Notes: generated by a model not told the origin, from the sequence alone. Positions 1 through 6,374 are shown, numbered from the stretch's first letter. The stretch is DNA of 11,171 nt from JBFWYO01 sp050186335 (GCA_050186335.1 JBFWYO010000115.1:1-11171); one strand, 5' to 3'. Made by a program: numbers and translations.

Positions 1-830
1 TTCTTTCCATCCAATCTGCTGTTTCCTATGGCTATGTCGGCAACAGCGCGGCCGTGTTCGCCTTGCAGCGCATGGGCCATACCGTGTGGCCGATCAACAC
101 CGTGGTGTTCAGCAATCATCCGGAGTACGGCGTCCATACCGGCCGCGTGCTGCCGCCGTCGGAAACGCGCACGCTTTTGGACGGGCTGGACATGCGCGGC
201 GTGCTGCCGCGTTGCAACGCATTGTTGTCGGGTTATCTGGGCGACGCCGGCACGGGCGAGACGGTACTGCACGCTGCAATGCGGGTGCGCCAAGGCAACA
301 CACGCGCGCTCTTCGCGCTCGATCCGGTGATCGGCGATACGCGGCGCGGCGTTTACGTCCGCAAAGGCGTGCCGGAATTTTTCCGCGACGAGGCGGTCAA
401 GGCGGCGGATATCGTGCTGCCCAACGCTTTCGAGTTGGCCTACCTGGCCGGCGCCGAGGCGACGACGGCGAGCGCCGCGCTGCTGGCCGCCAAACGCTTG
501 CTGTTGCGCGGCCCGCGCCTGGTCGTCGTCAAGGGCATTCATGAGGAAGACCGTGTGGTTTCGCTCGCCGTCGAAGCCGGCCAGGCCTGGCGCGTGACGA
601 CGCCGCGCATCGACGCGCCGACCCAGGGGGCCGGCGACGCGTTCAGCGCGATCTTTCTGGGCAAGTTCCTCGAGGCGCGCGACGCCGCCGACGCGCTGTC
701 CCACGCGGCCGCCGCGTTGTTTGGCATTTTGCGGGCAACGTCAGGCCTCGGACTCGATCATCTGGCGCTGATCGAAGCGCAGGAGCAGATCGTCGACCCG
801 ACGCAAATGTTCGGGGCGGAACCGATCTAG
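1..830 (+). CDS. pdxY: Pyridoxal kinase PdxY (5' end cut by window edge)
   Basis: ATP-dependent kinase of the ribokinase fold that phosphorylates pyridoxal to pyridoxal 5'-phosphate in the cytoplasmic salvage pathway. The reading frame is already open at base 3 and gives 275 residues. Compared with E. coli PdxY (287 aa), only a few N-terminal residues lie outside the window. Visible family marks are the N-terminal SIQSAVSYGYVGNSAA stretch, the WPINTVVFSNHPEYG block that lines the pyridoxal site, a DPVIGD motif in the middle, PNAFEL, and the C-terminal GAGDAFSA motif near base 628, which carries the anion hole and catalytic Asp. The GAGD motif is the canonical form, whereas E. coli PdxY has GVGD. 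Its TAG stop overlaps the stop of the convergent TPR gene. PdxY and PdxK are related; the overall pattern fits PdxY better. The true start is not visible. Confidence 0.93.
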   Translation, partial: LSIQSAVSYGYVGNSAAVFALQRMGHTVWPINTVVFSNHPEYGVHTGRVLPPSETRTLLDGLDMRGVLPRCNALLSGYLGDAGTGETVLHAAMRVRQGNTRALFALDPVIGDTRRGVYVRKGVPEFFRDEAVKAADIVLPNAFELAYLAGAEATTASAALLAAKRLLLRGPRLVVVKGIHEEDRVVSLAVEAGQAWRVTTPRIDAPTQGAGDAFSAIFLGKFLEARDAADALSHAAAALFGILRATSGLGLDHLALIEAQEQIVDPTQMFGAEPI

Positions 831-2572
831 CGCTTCGCCTTTACCTCCGCTTCGAGTGCCGTGCGCAGGCGCGTCACGACCTCCGGCCAGTCGGTGTGGC
901 GCCGTTGGCGGAACAGGCGCATGCCGGGATACCAAGGGCTGTCCTCGCGTTCGAGCAGCCAGCGCCAATCGGGCTCGAAGGCGATCAGCGTCCAGCATGG
1001 CCGCCCCATGGCGCCGGTCAGGTGCGCGACCGACGTATCGACCGATATGACCAGATCCAACGCCACGATGACGGCAGCGGTATCAGCGAAACTGTCGACA
1101 TGGCGGCCGAGATCGATCGGGCGAAATCCCTCGGGCGCTGCCGATAGCTGCCCTGCCGCATCGCCTTTCTGCAAAGAGTAGAATTGCGCGCCTGGGACGT
1201 CTTTCAGCGCCGAAAAATGCTCCAGGCGGCAGGAGCGCATCTTATCCGCCTTGTGGCGCGGATTGCCCGACCACACCAAGCCAACTTTGAATTTGTCCTG
1301 CGGCAGTTGCTTGCGCCAATGCGCGACCTTTTCCGCATTCGCATGCAGGTACGGAATTTGCGCGGGGATGGTTTCGATCGTGGTGCCGAAGCGGAACGGC
1401 AGGTCCATCAGCGGCGTATGATAATCCACCGGTTCTTCGTAGTCGTCTTTTTGCTCGGACACGATGCGATCAACGCCGGCGACGCCGTCGAACAGATCGA
1501 CCAGATGCTTGGACGCTCGGAACAGCACACGGGCCCCGCATTCCTTGAGCAGCCTGGCATAGCGGATGAACTGAATCGAATCGCCCGAACCCTGTTCGGC
1601 GAGCACTAGGATCGTCTTGCCGCGCAAATCCTCGCCCCGCCAGCGCGGGATTTTCTGCTCGCGATAACCGGCCAAGCGCGAGATCGTCGCGTCCTCGAAG
1701 CGGCGCGAATAATCGGCCCAGCCGCGCGTGTAATCGCCCTTGACCAGATAGGCCAGCGCGCGATTGAAGCGGGCGTTGGCGTGCCCGTCCGGTTCCGAAA
1801 TCGGCTCGCCGACCTCGAATGGATCGCCAGCGGATGCTCCGGCCGCGGCGTTCGCTTTGTTCGTCGTCGGCGCCAGATCTACGGCGCGCCCGAAAGCGAC
1901 GATTGCGTCGTCGACGCGGCCGAGCGCCATCAGCGAGTTGCCCATATTGTTGGCGCAGTGCCGGTTGTTCGGATCGAGCGCCAGGCATTGCTGATAGAAT
2001 TCGACCGCCTCGGCGTATTGCTGGGTTTCCTGGGCGATGATGCCGAGATTGTAGTAGGTCTGCGGCCAGTCCGGCTTCAGGGCGAGGGCGCGGCCGTAGG
2101 CGTCGCGCGCCTCCTCGTGCTTGCGCTGGCCGAGCAGGGCAAAGCCGATATTGTAGTGCAGTGCCGGAAAGTTCGGCGCCGCACGGATGCCGGCTCGATA
2201 GGTCTCAATCGCCTCGTTCAGACGATTCTGGTCGCGATACAAAGTGCCGAGGTTCGAATAGGCCTGCGCCAGTTTGGGCGCGGCGGCGATGACGTTGCGA
2301 TAAAGCCGGATCGCCTCCTCCACCTTGCCCTGTTTGGCCGCCTCAACGGCCCGGACGAAGTCGGCGTTGATGTCGCGGCTGGCTTCCGGACGTGCCTCGC
2401 CGAGCGCGCCGTGGCGCACGAGATCCGCCCGGACCCGGGCAAGCATGTGTTGGGCTTCGGCGGGTGCCGCGGGCCGGCCGACGATTGTTTGCAGCGCGCG
2501 TTCGGCCGAGCGCAAGCGGCCAGCGGCGATGTGGGCGCGCGCGGCCAAGAGTTGAAGCGTGGAGTCGGTCAT
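827..2572 (-). CDS. TPR protein with C-terminal GT9-like (GT-B) glycosyltransferase domain
   Basis: A 581-residue protein with two parts. Residues about 70-240 hold roughly five consecutive 34-residue tetratricopeptide repeats, seen as YSNLGTLYRDQNRLNEAIE, YNIGFALLGQRKHEEARDAY and YYNLGIIAQETQQYAEAVEFY. A weaker repeat sits at 4-37. A low-complexity Ala/Gly/Glu/Pro linker at about 238-264 precedes one more TPR-like helix pair. The C-terminal half resembles heptosyltransferase/GT9 domains: ILVLAEQGSGDSIQF near 320, VGLVWSGNP near 430 and the signature VDTSVAHLTGAMGRP near 511. There is no signal peptide, so it is probably cytoplasmic. I chose ATG 2572 because the repeat-like helices begin there; the frame stays open another 65 codons upstream into sequence that looks non-coding. 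The upstream bases hold no good Shine-Dalgarno. Acceptor and sugar are unknown. Family knowledge suggests glycosylation of a protein or surface polymer, but this is inference. Confidence 0.88.
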   Translation of the reverse strand: MTDSTLQLLAARAHIAAGRLRSAERALQTIVGRPAAPAEAQHMLARVRADLVRHGALGEARPEASRDINADFVRAVEAAKQGKVEEAIRLYRNVIAAAPKLAQAYSNLGTLYRDQNRLNEAIETYRAGIRAAPNFPALHYNIGFALLGQRKHEEARDAYGRALALKPDWPQTYYNLGIIAQETQQYAEAVEFYQQCLALDPNNRHCANNMGNSLMALGRVDDAIVAFGRAVDLAPTTNKANAAAGASAGDPFEVGEPISEPDGHANARFNRALAYLVKGDYTRGWADYSRRFEDATISRLAGYREQKIPRWRGEDLRGKTILVLAEQGSGDSIQFIRYARLLKECGARVLFRASKHLVDLFDGVAGVDRIVSEQKDDYEEPVDYHTPLMDLPFRFGTTIETIPAQIPYLHANAEKVAHWRKQLPQDKFKVGLVWSGNPRHKADKMRSCRLEHFSALKDVPGAQFYSLQKGDAAGQLSAAPEGFRPIDLGRHVDSFADTAAVIVALDLVISVDTSVAHLTGAMGRPCWTLIAFEPDWRWLLEREDSPWYPGMRLFRQRRHTDWPEVVTRLRTALEAEVKAKR

Positions 2573-2652
2573 CGGAAGACGTGCATGGTCGAGCTGCCCG
2601 GCACCATGCCAGAGAAACCTTGCCTTGCCAAATGCGGCCGGATCGGACAAAA

Positions 2653-2664
2653 AAGGCCGGCCTT
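2653..2664. repeat. 12-bp GC palindrome beside an A/T run, upstream of TPR gene
   Basis: AAGGCCGGCCTT is a perfect palindrome. Read on the minus strand it runs directly into a T-rich stretch (CCTTTTTTGTCC), and a wider TCGGA/TCCGA pair brackets it at about 2644-2668. If the TPR gene is transcribed from a promoter above 2670, this would lie in its leader and resemble a weak intrinsic terminator or attenuator. The palindrome has no spare loop, so the true hairpin would have only about four central pairs. Function is uncertain. Confidence 0.4.
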
Positions 2665-2717
2665 CCGACGCAAGCCGCCCGCAGCGGCGCGGGGAATGCT
2701 TAACGCCCGCGACCGTT

Positions 2718-2733
2718 CGACGGCTTGCCGTCG
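2718..2733. promoter_or_regulatory. 16-bp perfect dyad in the TPR/LysE divergent gap (candidate operator)
   Basis: CGACGGC and GCCGTCG form a perfect 7-bp inverted repeat with a 2-bp TT centre. It lies 88 bp upstream of the exporter ATG and just before a -10-like GATATACG at 2743-2750. That position is typical for a regulator site covering a -35 region. No convincing -35 is seen at the right spacing, so the promoter itself is not established. It could also act as a small hairpin in either transcript. Confidence 0.4.
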
Positions 2734-2821
2734 GCGACGCAGGATATACGGTTGCCTGTCCCCGCATGCGGCGTTATCGGCGCGCATGCCGCCATCTCGG
2801 AACCCGGTTGCGCGCCCGCTC

Positions 2822-3475
2822 ATGGACGTCATTCTGCTGCTGAAGGGAATCTTCTCCGGCTTCGTGATCGCGGCGCCCGTCGGCCCGGTCGGCATCATGT
2901 GCGCGCAGCGCACGCTGCATCGCGGATTCGCCATCGGCGTGATGGGCGGCGCGGGTGCGGCGGTGGCGGACACGATTTTCGGCGCCGCGGCGGCATTCGG
3001 GTTGACCATTATTTCCGGCTTCCTGTTGCAGAACGAAACCGTCATGCGGCTGGTCGGCGGCGTGATCATGCTCGGCGTCGGCCTGCACTACCTGATCCGC
3101 AAGGCGACGCTGGACCAGCCTGCCGCCGGCCGGTTCCACTTCGCCGGCGTGTTCCTGACCACCTTCGTCCTGACGATCACCAACCCCATTACGATCCTGT
3201 CGTTCAGCCCGGTCTTCCTGGCGACCGGCGCGGTGGTGCCGCCGCACGACATTCCGGCCGCCTGGACGCTTATTCTGGGCGTGTTCGCGGGATCTTGGTT
3301 GTGGTGGTTCGCGCTCTGCGCGCTGGTCAGCCTGTTCCGCAGCAAGATTTCGCACGATGGCATCCGCTGGATCAACCGCATCTCCGGCGGCATCATCGTG
3401 TTCTTCGGCATCGTTGTGCTGCTGAGCGTCACCGATTTCGGCATGCGCGTGATCGGCGCCAATCTGCACTGGTGA
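2822..3475 (+). CDS. LysE/RhtB-family transporter
   Basis: A 217-residue inner-membrane protein, close to the usual 200-220 residues of the LysE/RhtB amino-acid exporter superfamily. It shows about six hydrophobic segments (roughly 5-25, 36-62, 73-92, 107-134, 146-171 and 186-204). The first helix carries the family motif AAPVGPVG (17-24), and TITNPITI at 118-125 matches the conserved Asn-Pro loop. The frame is open far upstream, but only the part from about 2786 reads as LysE. I prefer ATG 2822 because it places the first helix at the N terminus as in the family. ATG 2786 would add 12 residues, and neither start has a clear Shine-Dalgarno. It is divergent from the TPR gene and convergent with the 3486-4070 gene, with only 10 bp between the stops. 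Substrate unknown: amino acids or other small metabolites are the family norm. Confidence 0.88.
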   Translation: MDVILLLKGIFSGFVIAAPVGPVGIMCAQRTLHRGFAIGVMGGAGAAVADTIFGAAAAFGLTIISGFLLQNETVMRLVGGVIMLGVGLHYLIRKATLDQPAAGRFHFAGVFLTTFVLTITNPITILSFSPVFLATGAVVPPHDIPAAWTLILGVFAGSWLWWFALCALVSLFRSKISHDGIRWINRISGGIIVFFGIVVLLSVTDFGMRVIGANLHW

Positions 3476-3485
3476 GGGCGCCGAA

Positions 3486-4070
3486 CTATTTGTGACGCAA
3501 CTCGACGTCGACCAGCGCCAGCCGTTCGAGAATCCGGCACGTCCCCACTTTCGACCACCAGCCATATAAGAAGAAGTCCAGCGGGCCCCACATGGCGACC
3601 CAGCCGACGATGAGCAGGCTTTCGCTAAGGATACGGCCGGCCGTGGACGGATCGAGCGACAGGCCGATTTCGCGCAAACCCAGGCACGCGGCCAGGAACG
3701 CAAGCCCGATCATGAGGCTGGTGCGGCCCCGGCGGTAATCCAACCGCAAGTCGCGCCGTGCGGTTTGCAGGCGATAGGCGAAATGGTTGCGGATCGACCG
3801 CTCGACCGCCGATGCGTCCTCGGCTTTGATTTCGCTGCGCGGCAATTCGAGGATCAGCTTGAACGGCTTGTCCGCGCCGATATCGCGCACGGCGCCCAAA
3901 ATGTATAGATCGGCCTGAAGGTCGAGTTCCTTGTCGAAGAACGGCGAAGGATCGAACGAGTTGTAAAGCTGCGCCACGTTGTGGAGGCTGAGTTCGATCA
4001 GCACCGTGTCGCCTTCGCGCCGGTACGACGCGCTGGGATGGGCGACCGGCGGGGGCGCGTGTTTACGCAT
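3486..4070 (-). CDS. Conserved two-helix membrane protein of unknown function
   Basis: A 194-residue protein I cannot assign to a characterised family. The N-terminal ~110 residues are soluble and mixed in charge, with the recognisable stretch YNSFDPSPFFDKELD at 36-50 and a block near 95-115 rich in Arg and Tyr (NHFAYRLQTARRDLRLDYRR). Two hydrophobic segments follow (about 117-136 and 146-167). The second ends in a tryptophan/aromatic-rich stretch, WVAMWGPLDFFLYGWW. A short Arg-rich tail follows. From memory, proteins with the DPSPF motif and this layout occur as uncharacterised genes across Alphaproteobacteria and beyond. No signal peptide is seen. The ATG at 4070 has a weak AGG about 9 bases upstream. 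It is convergent with the exporter and lies downstream of asd, separated from it by a hairpin terminator. Confidence 0.8.
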   Translation of the reverse strand: MRKHAPPPVAHPSASYRREGDTVLIELSLHNVAQLYNSFDPSPFFDKELDLQADLYILGAVRDIGADKPFKLILELPRSEIKAEDASAVERSIRNHFAYRLQTARRDLRLDYRRGRTSLMIGLAFLAACLGLREIGLSLDPSTAGRILSESLLIVGWVAMWGPLDFFLYGWWSKVGTCRILERLALVDVELRHK

Positions 4071-4193
4071 ACGTCGAGCCTAGACGAGCGGCCAGCCGGG
4101 CGCCAGCGTGGCCGCCGGCCGCGTTCGTATCGGCCGATGCCGGGACGGCGCGAAAAGCGAGCGGCCCACGCGGTCGACCGCGCCGCGAATCGG

Positions 4194-4226
4194 AAACCCC
4201 CACCCGGCCGGACCGGATGGGGGTTT
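4194..4226 (-). terminator. Hairpin terminator after asd
   Basis: A perfect 9-bp outer stem (AAACCCCCA at 4194-4202, TGGGGGTTT at 4218-4226) encloses a second 4-bp CCGG/CCGG stem with a 5-base loop. It lies 28 bp past the asd stop. The T run is only three bases and forms part of the stem, so termination may be imperfect. The location and symmetry still fit an intrinsic terminator. Confidence 0.75.
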
Positions 4227-4254
4227 GAAACAGTCGCAACGAGGCGAGACCGCG

Positions 4255-5277
4255 CTATGCCGCCTTCTTCATGTAGGAGCGCACCAGCTCCTCGGCGATT
4301 TGCACCGAGTTGAGCGCGGCGCCCTTGCGCAGATTGTCGGCCACGCACCAGAACGCGAGGCCGTTTGCGACCGTCGGGTCCGCGCGCAGGCGGCTGACGA
4401 ACACCGGATCGGTGCCGGCGCATTCGAGCGGCGTCGAATAGCCGCCGTCCTTGCGCTCGTCGATGATTTCGATGCCGGGCGCGCGCGCGAGTGCCTGGCG
4501 CGCCTGCTCGACCGAAATCGATTTTTCGAACTCGACGTGAACCGCTTCGGCATGGCCGATGAAGGTCGGCACGCGCACGCAGGTGGCGATGACGTCGATC
4601 TTCGGATCGAGAATCTTCTTCGTTTCCTGCACCATCTTCCACTCTTCCTTGGTGGAGCCGTCTTCCATGAAGACGTCGATGTGCGGGATGACGTTGAAGG
4701 CGATCTGCTTGGTGAACTTCTTATGCTCGATATCGGCCTGGGCGTAGAATGCGCGACCTTGCTCGAACAATTCGTCCATGCCCGCCTTGCCCGCACCCGA
4801 AGTCGACTGATAGGTCGCGACCACGACGCGCTTGATGGTGGCGAATTCGTGCAGCGGCTTGAGTGCGACGACCATCTGGGCGGTCGAGCAGTTCGGATTG
4901 GCGATGATGTTGCGCTTGCCGTAATGCTTCAGCGCGTGGGCGTTCACTTCCGGCACGACCAGCGGAATTTCTGGGTCCATGCGGAAGTACGACGTATTGT
5001 CGATGACCACGCAGCCGGCAGCCGCCGCGCGCGGTGCGTGCACGGCCGAGACCTTGGCGCCGGGCGAGAACAGGCCGATGTCGATGCCCTTGAAATCCAG
5101 CTTGTCGAGGTTCTTCACCTTGAGCGTCTTGCCGGCGAACTCGATCTCTTCGCCTTCCGAACGGGCGGAGGCGACGGCAATGACTTCATCGGCGGGGAAG
5201 CGGCGTTCCTCGAGGATCGCGAGCATTTCCCGCCCGACGTTCCCAGTGGCGCCGACGACGGCGACTCGGTAACCCAT
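4255..5277 (-). CDS. asd: Aspartate-semialdehyde dehydrogenase
   Basis: NADPH-dependent enzyme that reduces L-aspartyl-4-phosphate to aspartate 4-semialdehyde. This is the second step of the aspartate pathway to lysine/diaminopimelate, threonine, methionine and isoleucine. The 340-residue protein has the N-terminal nucleotide motif VVGATGNVGREM (7-18) and the catalytic cysteine in ANPNCSTAQ (Cys130). It also shows the ATYQSTSGAGKAG substrate block with Gln157, and RVPTFIGHAEAVHVEF with catalytic His242. All expected active-site residues are present and the length is typical. The frame is open 55 codons upstream, but ATG 5277 gives the standard MGYRVAVVGATG start, so it is preferred. The Shine-Dalgarno is weak (TAGGT). 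A candidate promoter at 5348-5376 would give a leader of about 60 bases, and a terminator lies just downstream, so it is probably transcribed alone. Confidence 0.96.
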   Translation of the reverse strand: MGYRVAVVGATGNVGREMLAILEERRFPADEVIAVASARSEGEEIEFAGKTLKVKNLDKLDFKGIDIGLFSPGAKVSAVHAPRAAAAGCVVIDNTSYFRMDPEIPLVVPEVNAHALKHYGKRNIIANPNCSTAQMVVALKPLHEFATIKRVVVATYQSTSGAGKAGMDELFEQGRAFYAQADIEHKKFTKQIAFNVIPHIDVFMEDGSTKEEWKMVQETKKILDPKIDVIATCVRVPTFIGHAEAVHVEFEKSISVEQARQALARAPGIEIIDERKDGGYSTPLECAGTDPVFVSRLRADPTVANGLAFWCVADNLRKGAALNSVQIAEELVRSYMKKAA

Positions 5278-5312
5278 GGCGGACCTACAGTTCCTGGCAG
5301 TTGTGACGACAT

Positions 5313-5340
5313 GTCGCCAAAGGCGGGGGCCCCTGGCGAC
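5313..5340 (-). promoter_or_regulatory. Hairpin in the asd leader
   Basis: GTCGCCA (5313-5319) and TGGCGAC (5334-5340) form a perfect 7-bp stem. The 14-base interior is rich in G on one side and C on the other, allowing two further pairs. It sits 35 bp upstream of the asd ATG, inside the predicted leader. No T run follows it, so it is not a terminator. It might affect mRNA stability or translation. Confidence 0.4.
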
Positions 5341-5347
5341 CGGGCTT

Positions 5348-5376
5348 GAATTACGCTTTCCCAGGCGGGTTTTCAA
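5348..5376 (-). promoter_or_regulatory. Candidate asd promoter
   Basis: On the minus strand there is a TTGAAA -35 (5371-5376; five of six consensus bases), a 17-bp spacer and TAATTC as the -10 (5348-5353). The -35 and spacing are good; the -10 is weak. Transcription would begin near 5341. Confidence 0.45.
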
Positions 5377-5512
5377 GGCGGAACCGGCCTGCGCTACGGC
5401 AGGTCCCGGTTGGCCCTGTGGGCCACCGGCAGCGATTGGCATTCAGCACCATTGACGATACCGTTAATCCTGACAGCCGCATTTAGGGGCTGGCCCGGCC
5501 GCCGCGTGCCTT

Positions 5513-5532
5513 GATCGTGGCGAGCGACGATC
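5513..5532. repeat. GATCGT-N8-ACGATC dyad upstream of DUF962 gene
   Basis: Perfect 6-bp inverted repeat with an 8-bp GC-rich centre, ending 65 bp before the DUF962 ATG. The position would suit a regulator site or a leader hairpin. No clear promoter elements accompany it, so its role is open. Confidence 0.3.
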
Positions 5533-5583
5533 TGATGCAAGCGGTTCGGCCTGGGCCGTCCGATTTCTATGTGGGCGCTCGCT

Positions 5584-5589
5584 AAGGAG
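5584..5589 (+). promoter_or_regulatory. Strong ribosome-binding site for DUF962 gene
   Basis: AAGGAG lies 8 bases upstream of ATG 5598. It is the best Shine-Dalgarno in the window and fixes the start. Confidence 0.85.
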
Positions 5590-5597
5590 ATATTGCG

Positions 5598-5933
5598 ATG
5601 GCAGGAACGATCAAGCGGTATGCCGAGTTCTGGCCGTTCTACCTGCAGGAACACAGCAATCCGACCAACAGGGTGCTGCACTATATCGGCACGACTTTGG
5701 TTTTCGTGGCGCTTGCCGCCGCGATCTGGACGCGCAACTGGTGGCTGCTGTTGCTGATGCCGGTCGCGGGCTATTTCTTCGCCTGGGTCGGCCATTACGG
5801 CGTGCAGAAAAACCGCCCGGCCACCTTCACCTATCCGTTTTGGTCGCTGATCAGCGACTTCCGCATGTATTTCGTCTGGGTGAGCGGCGGACTCGACCGC
5901 GAGTTCAAGAAATACCAGGTGCGACAGAACTGA
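5598..5933 (+). CDS. DUF962 (Mpo1-like) membrane protein
   Basis: A 111-residue protein of the DUF962/Mpo1-like family. The yeast member Mpo1 is an Fe(II)-dependent dioxygenase in alpha-oxidation of 2-hydroxy fatty acids; bacterial members are mostly uncharacterised. Family marks are EHSNPTNRVLHYIGT (18-32, with His19 and His28) and GHYGVQKNRPATFTYP (65-80, with His66). WSLISDFRMY (82-91) is the third conserved block. Many members have Glu where this one has Gln70 (before KNRPATF), which may or may not matter. Two hydrophobic stretches (about 32-44 and 48-64) suggest an inner-membrane location. The start is fixed by AAGGAG. It is divergent from asd and convergent with the small exported gene at 6061, sharing a bidirectional terminator. 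Fatty-acid hydroxylase or oxygenase activity is family-level inference. Confidence 0.87.
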   Translation: MAGTIKRYAEFWPFYLQEHSNPTNRVLHYIGTTLVFVALAAAIWTRNWWLLLLMPVAGYFFAWVGHYGVQKNRPATFTYPFWSLISDFRMYFVWVSGGLDREFKKYQVRQN

Positions 5934-6000
5934 GGCGCGGACTCCGGGAAAGATATTGCAACTACGCTGCGCATACCGAAGTGCCGCCCGCATGACATGA

Positions 6001-6032
6001 AAAGGCCCGCTTCGAGGATGAGGCGGGCCTTT
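6001..6032. terminator. Bidirectional intrinsic terminator
   Basis: AAAGGCCCGC (6001-6010) and GCGGGCCTTT (6023-6032) form a perfect 10-bp stem with a 12-base loop. It has A on one side and T on the other, so it can serve both the rightward DUF962 gene (stop 68 bp upstream) and the leftward small gene (stop at 6061). On the minus strand it ends in TTTTC. Confidence 0.85.
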
Positions 6033-6060
6033 GTGCAGCGACGAAGGAATGTGCGGCGGA

Positions 6061-6225
6061 TTATTTCTTGTCCGGCGATTCGGCGGACTGGTTCGGTGCC
6101 GGCTGCACGACCGGCGGTTTTTCCGAGGTCGTTTTCAGCTTCGGCGACATGCAGGCCGCGGCAGAGCCGGCTGCGAAGGCGCTGACGGCAGTAGCCAAGG
6201 CGAAGGCTTTGACGATACTGGACAT
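6061..6225 (-). CDS. Small exported protein (54 aa), possible lipoprotein
   Basis: A 54-residue protein with no family I recognise. A signal peptide covers about residues 1-25: a lysine at 6, then an Ala-rich hydrophobic core ending GSAAAC. The cysteine right after the hydrophobic stretch (Cys26) could be lipidated, but AAAC is a poor lipobox, so signal peptidase I cleavage is equally possible. The mature part is only about 29 residues, hydrophilic and rich in Pro, Ser, Gln and Lys, with no predicted fold. ATG 6225 is supported by AGGGAG 6 bases upstream; the frame is open 27 codons further but without signal-like sequence. A terminator follows at 6001-6032. Both signals argue for a real gene in spite of its size. 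It is the neighbour and perhaps a functional counterpart of the 6375-6551 gene. Confidence 0.72.
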   Translation of the reverse strand: MSSIVKAFALATAVSAFAAGSAAACMSPKLKTTSEKPPVVQPAPNQSAESPDKK

Positions 6226-6301
6226 GCAAAGCTCCCTAGAGTGCGGGGATGCGTAACCCCGGTTCGAAGTTCCGACTTCAAGTCCCAACAGGAGCGAAAT
6301 T

Positions 6302-6350
6302 CGCAAACAAAAATGGCGGCTCTGCGGCCATAACTATGGCCGCGCCGCCA
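6302..6350 (-). terminator. Strong intrinsic terminator between the two small genes
   Basis: Minus-strand hairpin. Outer 7-bp stem TGGCGGC (6314-6320) / GCCGCCA (6344-6350); inner perfect 8-bp stem GCGGCCAT (6324-6331) / ATGGCCGC (6336-6343) with an AACT loop; a 3-base bulge on one side. It is followed on the minus strand by TTTTTGTTT (6305-6313). This is a textbook rho-independent terminator 24 bp after the 6375 gene. Confidence 0.92.
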
Positions 6351-6374
6351 CAATTGAACTCGAACAGACCGAAG

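Larger units (their letters stand above)
5278..5597. other. 320-bp divergent intergenic region, asd / DUF962 gene
   Basis: No convincing coding frame is seen. The stretch carries the candidate asd promoter (5348-5376), a leader hairpin (5313-5340), a 6-bp dyad (5513-5532) and a strong ribosome-binding site for the rightward gene (5584-5589). A minus-strand frame that crosses part of it continues antisense through the DUF962 gene and looks like a shadow. I see no lysine riboswitch-like structure. Confidence 0.7.

Noticed and set aside
1..60. pdxY and, at the other end, leuC as truncated pseudogenes.
   Set aside because: Both frames are intact and simply run off the window edges, with the conserved N-proximal motifs continuing to the boundary.
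1781..2785. Open plus-strand frame continuous with the LysE-type exporter, suggesting a 564-residue protein.
   Set aside because: The stretch is antisense to the TPR gene and lacks any family pattern; exporter homology begins only around 2822. High-GC DNA often keeps the antisense frame open.
2774..3703. 309-codon minus-strand frame opposite the exporter.
   Set aside because: Low-complexity Arg/Ala/Asp/His-rich product typical of an antisense shadow; the LysE reading is clear.
4108..5349. Long plus-strand open frame antisense to asd (413 codons).
   Set aside because: Fully antisense to a gene with all catalytic residues, Asp/His/Arg-rich, no motif and no ribosome-binding site.
5278..5350. 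Lysine riboswitch or other known riboswitch upstream of asd.
   Set aside because: The leader is only about 60 bases and holds a single short stem, too small for the lysine element.
5394..5993. 199-codon minus-strand frame covering the asd/DUF962 gap and the DUF962 gene.
   Set aside because: Antisense to the DUF962 gene, whose start has a strong Shine-Dalgarno and conserved histidines; no motif in the antisense product.
6226..6300. LexA-type box in GGTTCGAAGTTCCGACTTC upstream of the 54-aa gene.
   Set aside because: The GTTC units are spaced by three bases, not the seven expected for the alphaproteobacterial site; only a short GAAGT/ACTTC dyad remains.
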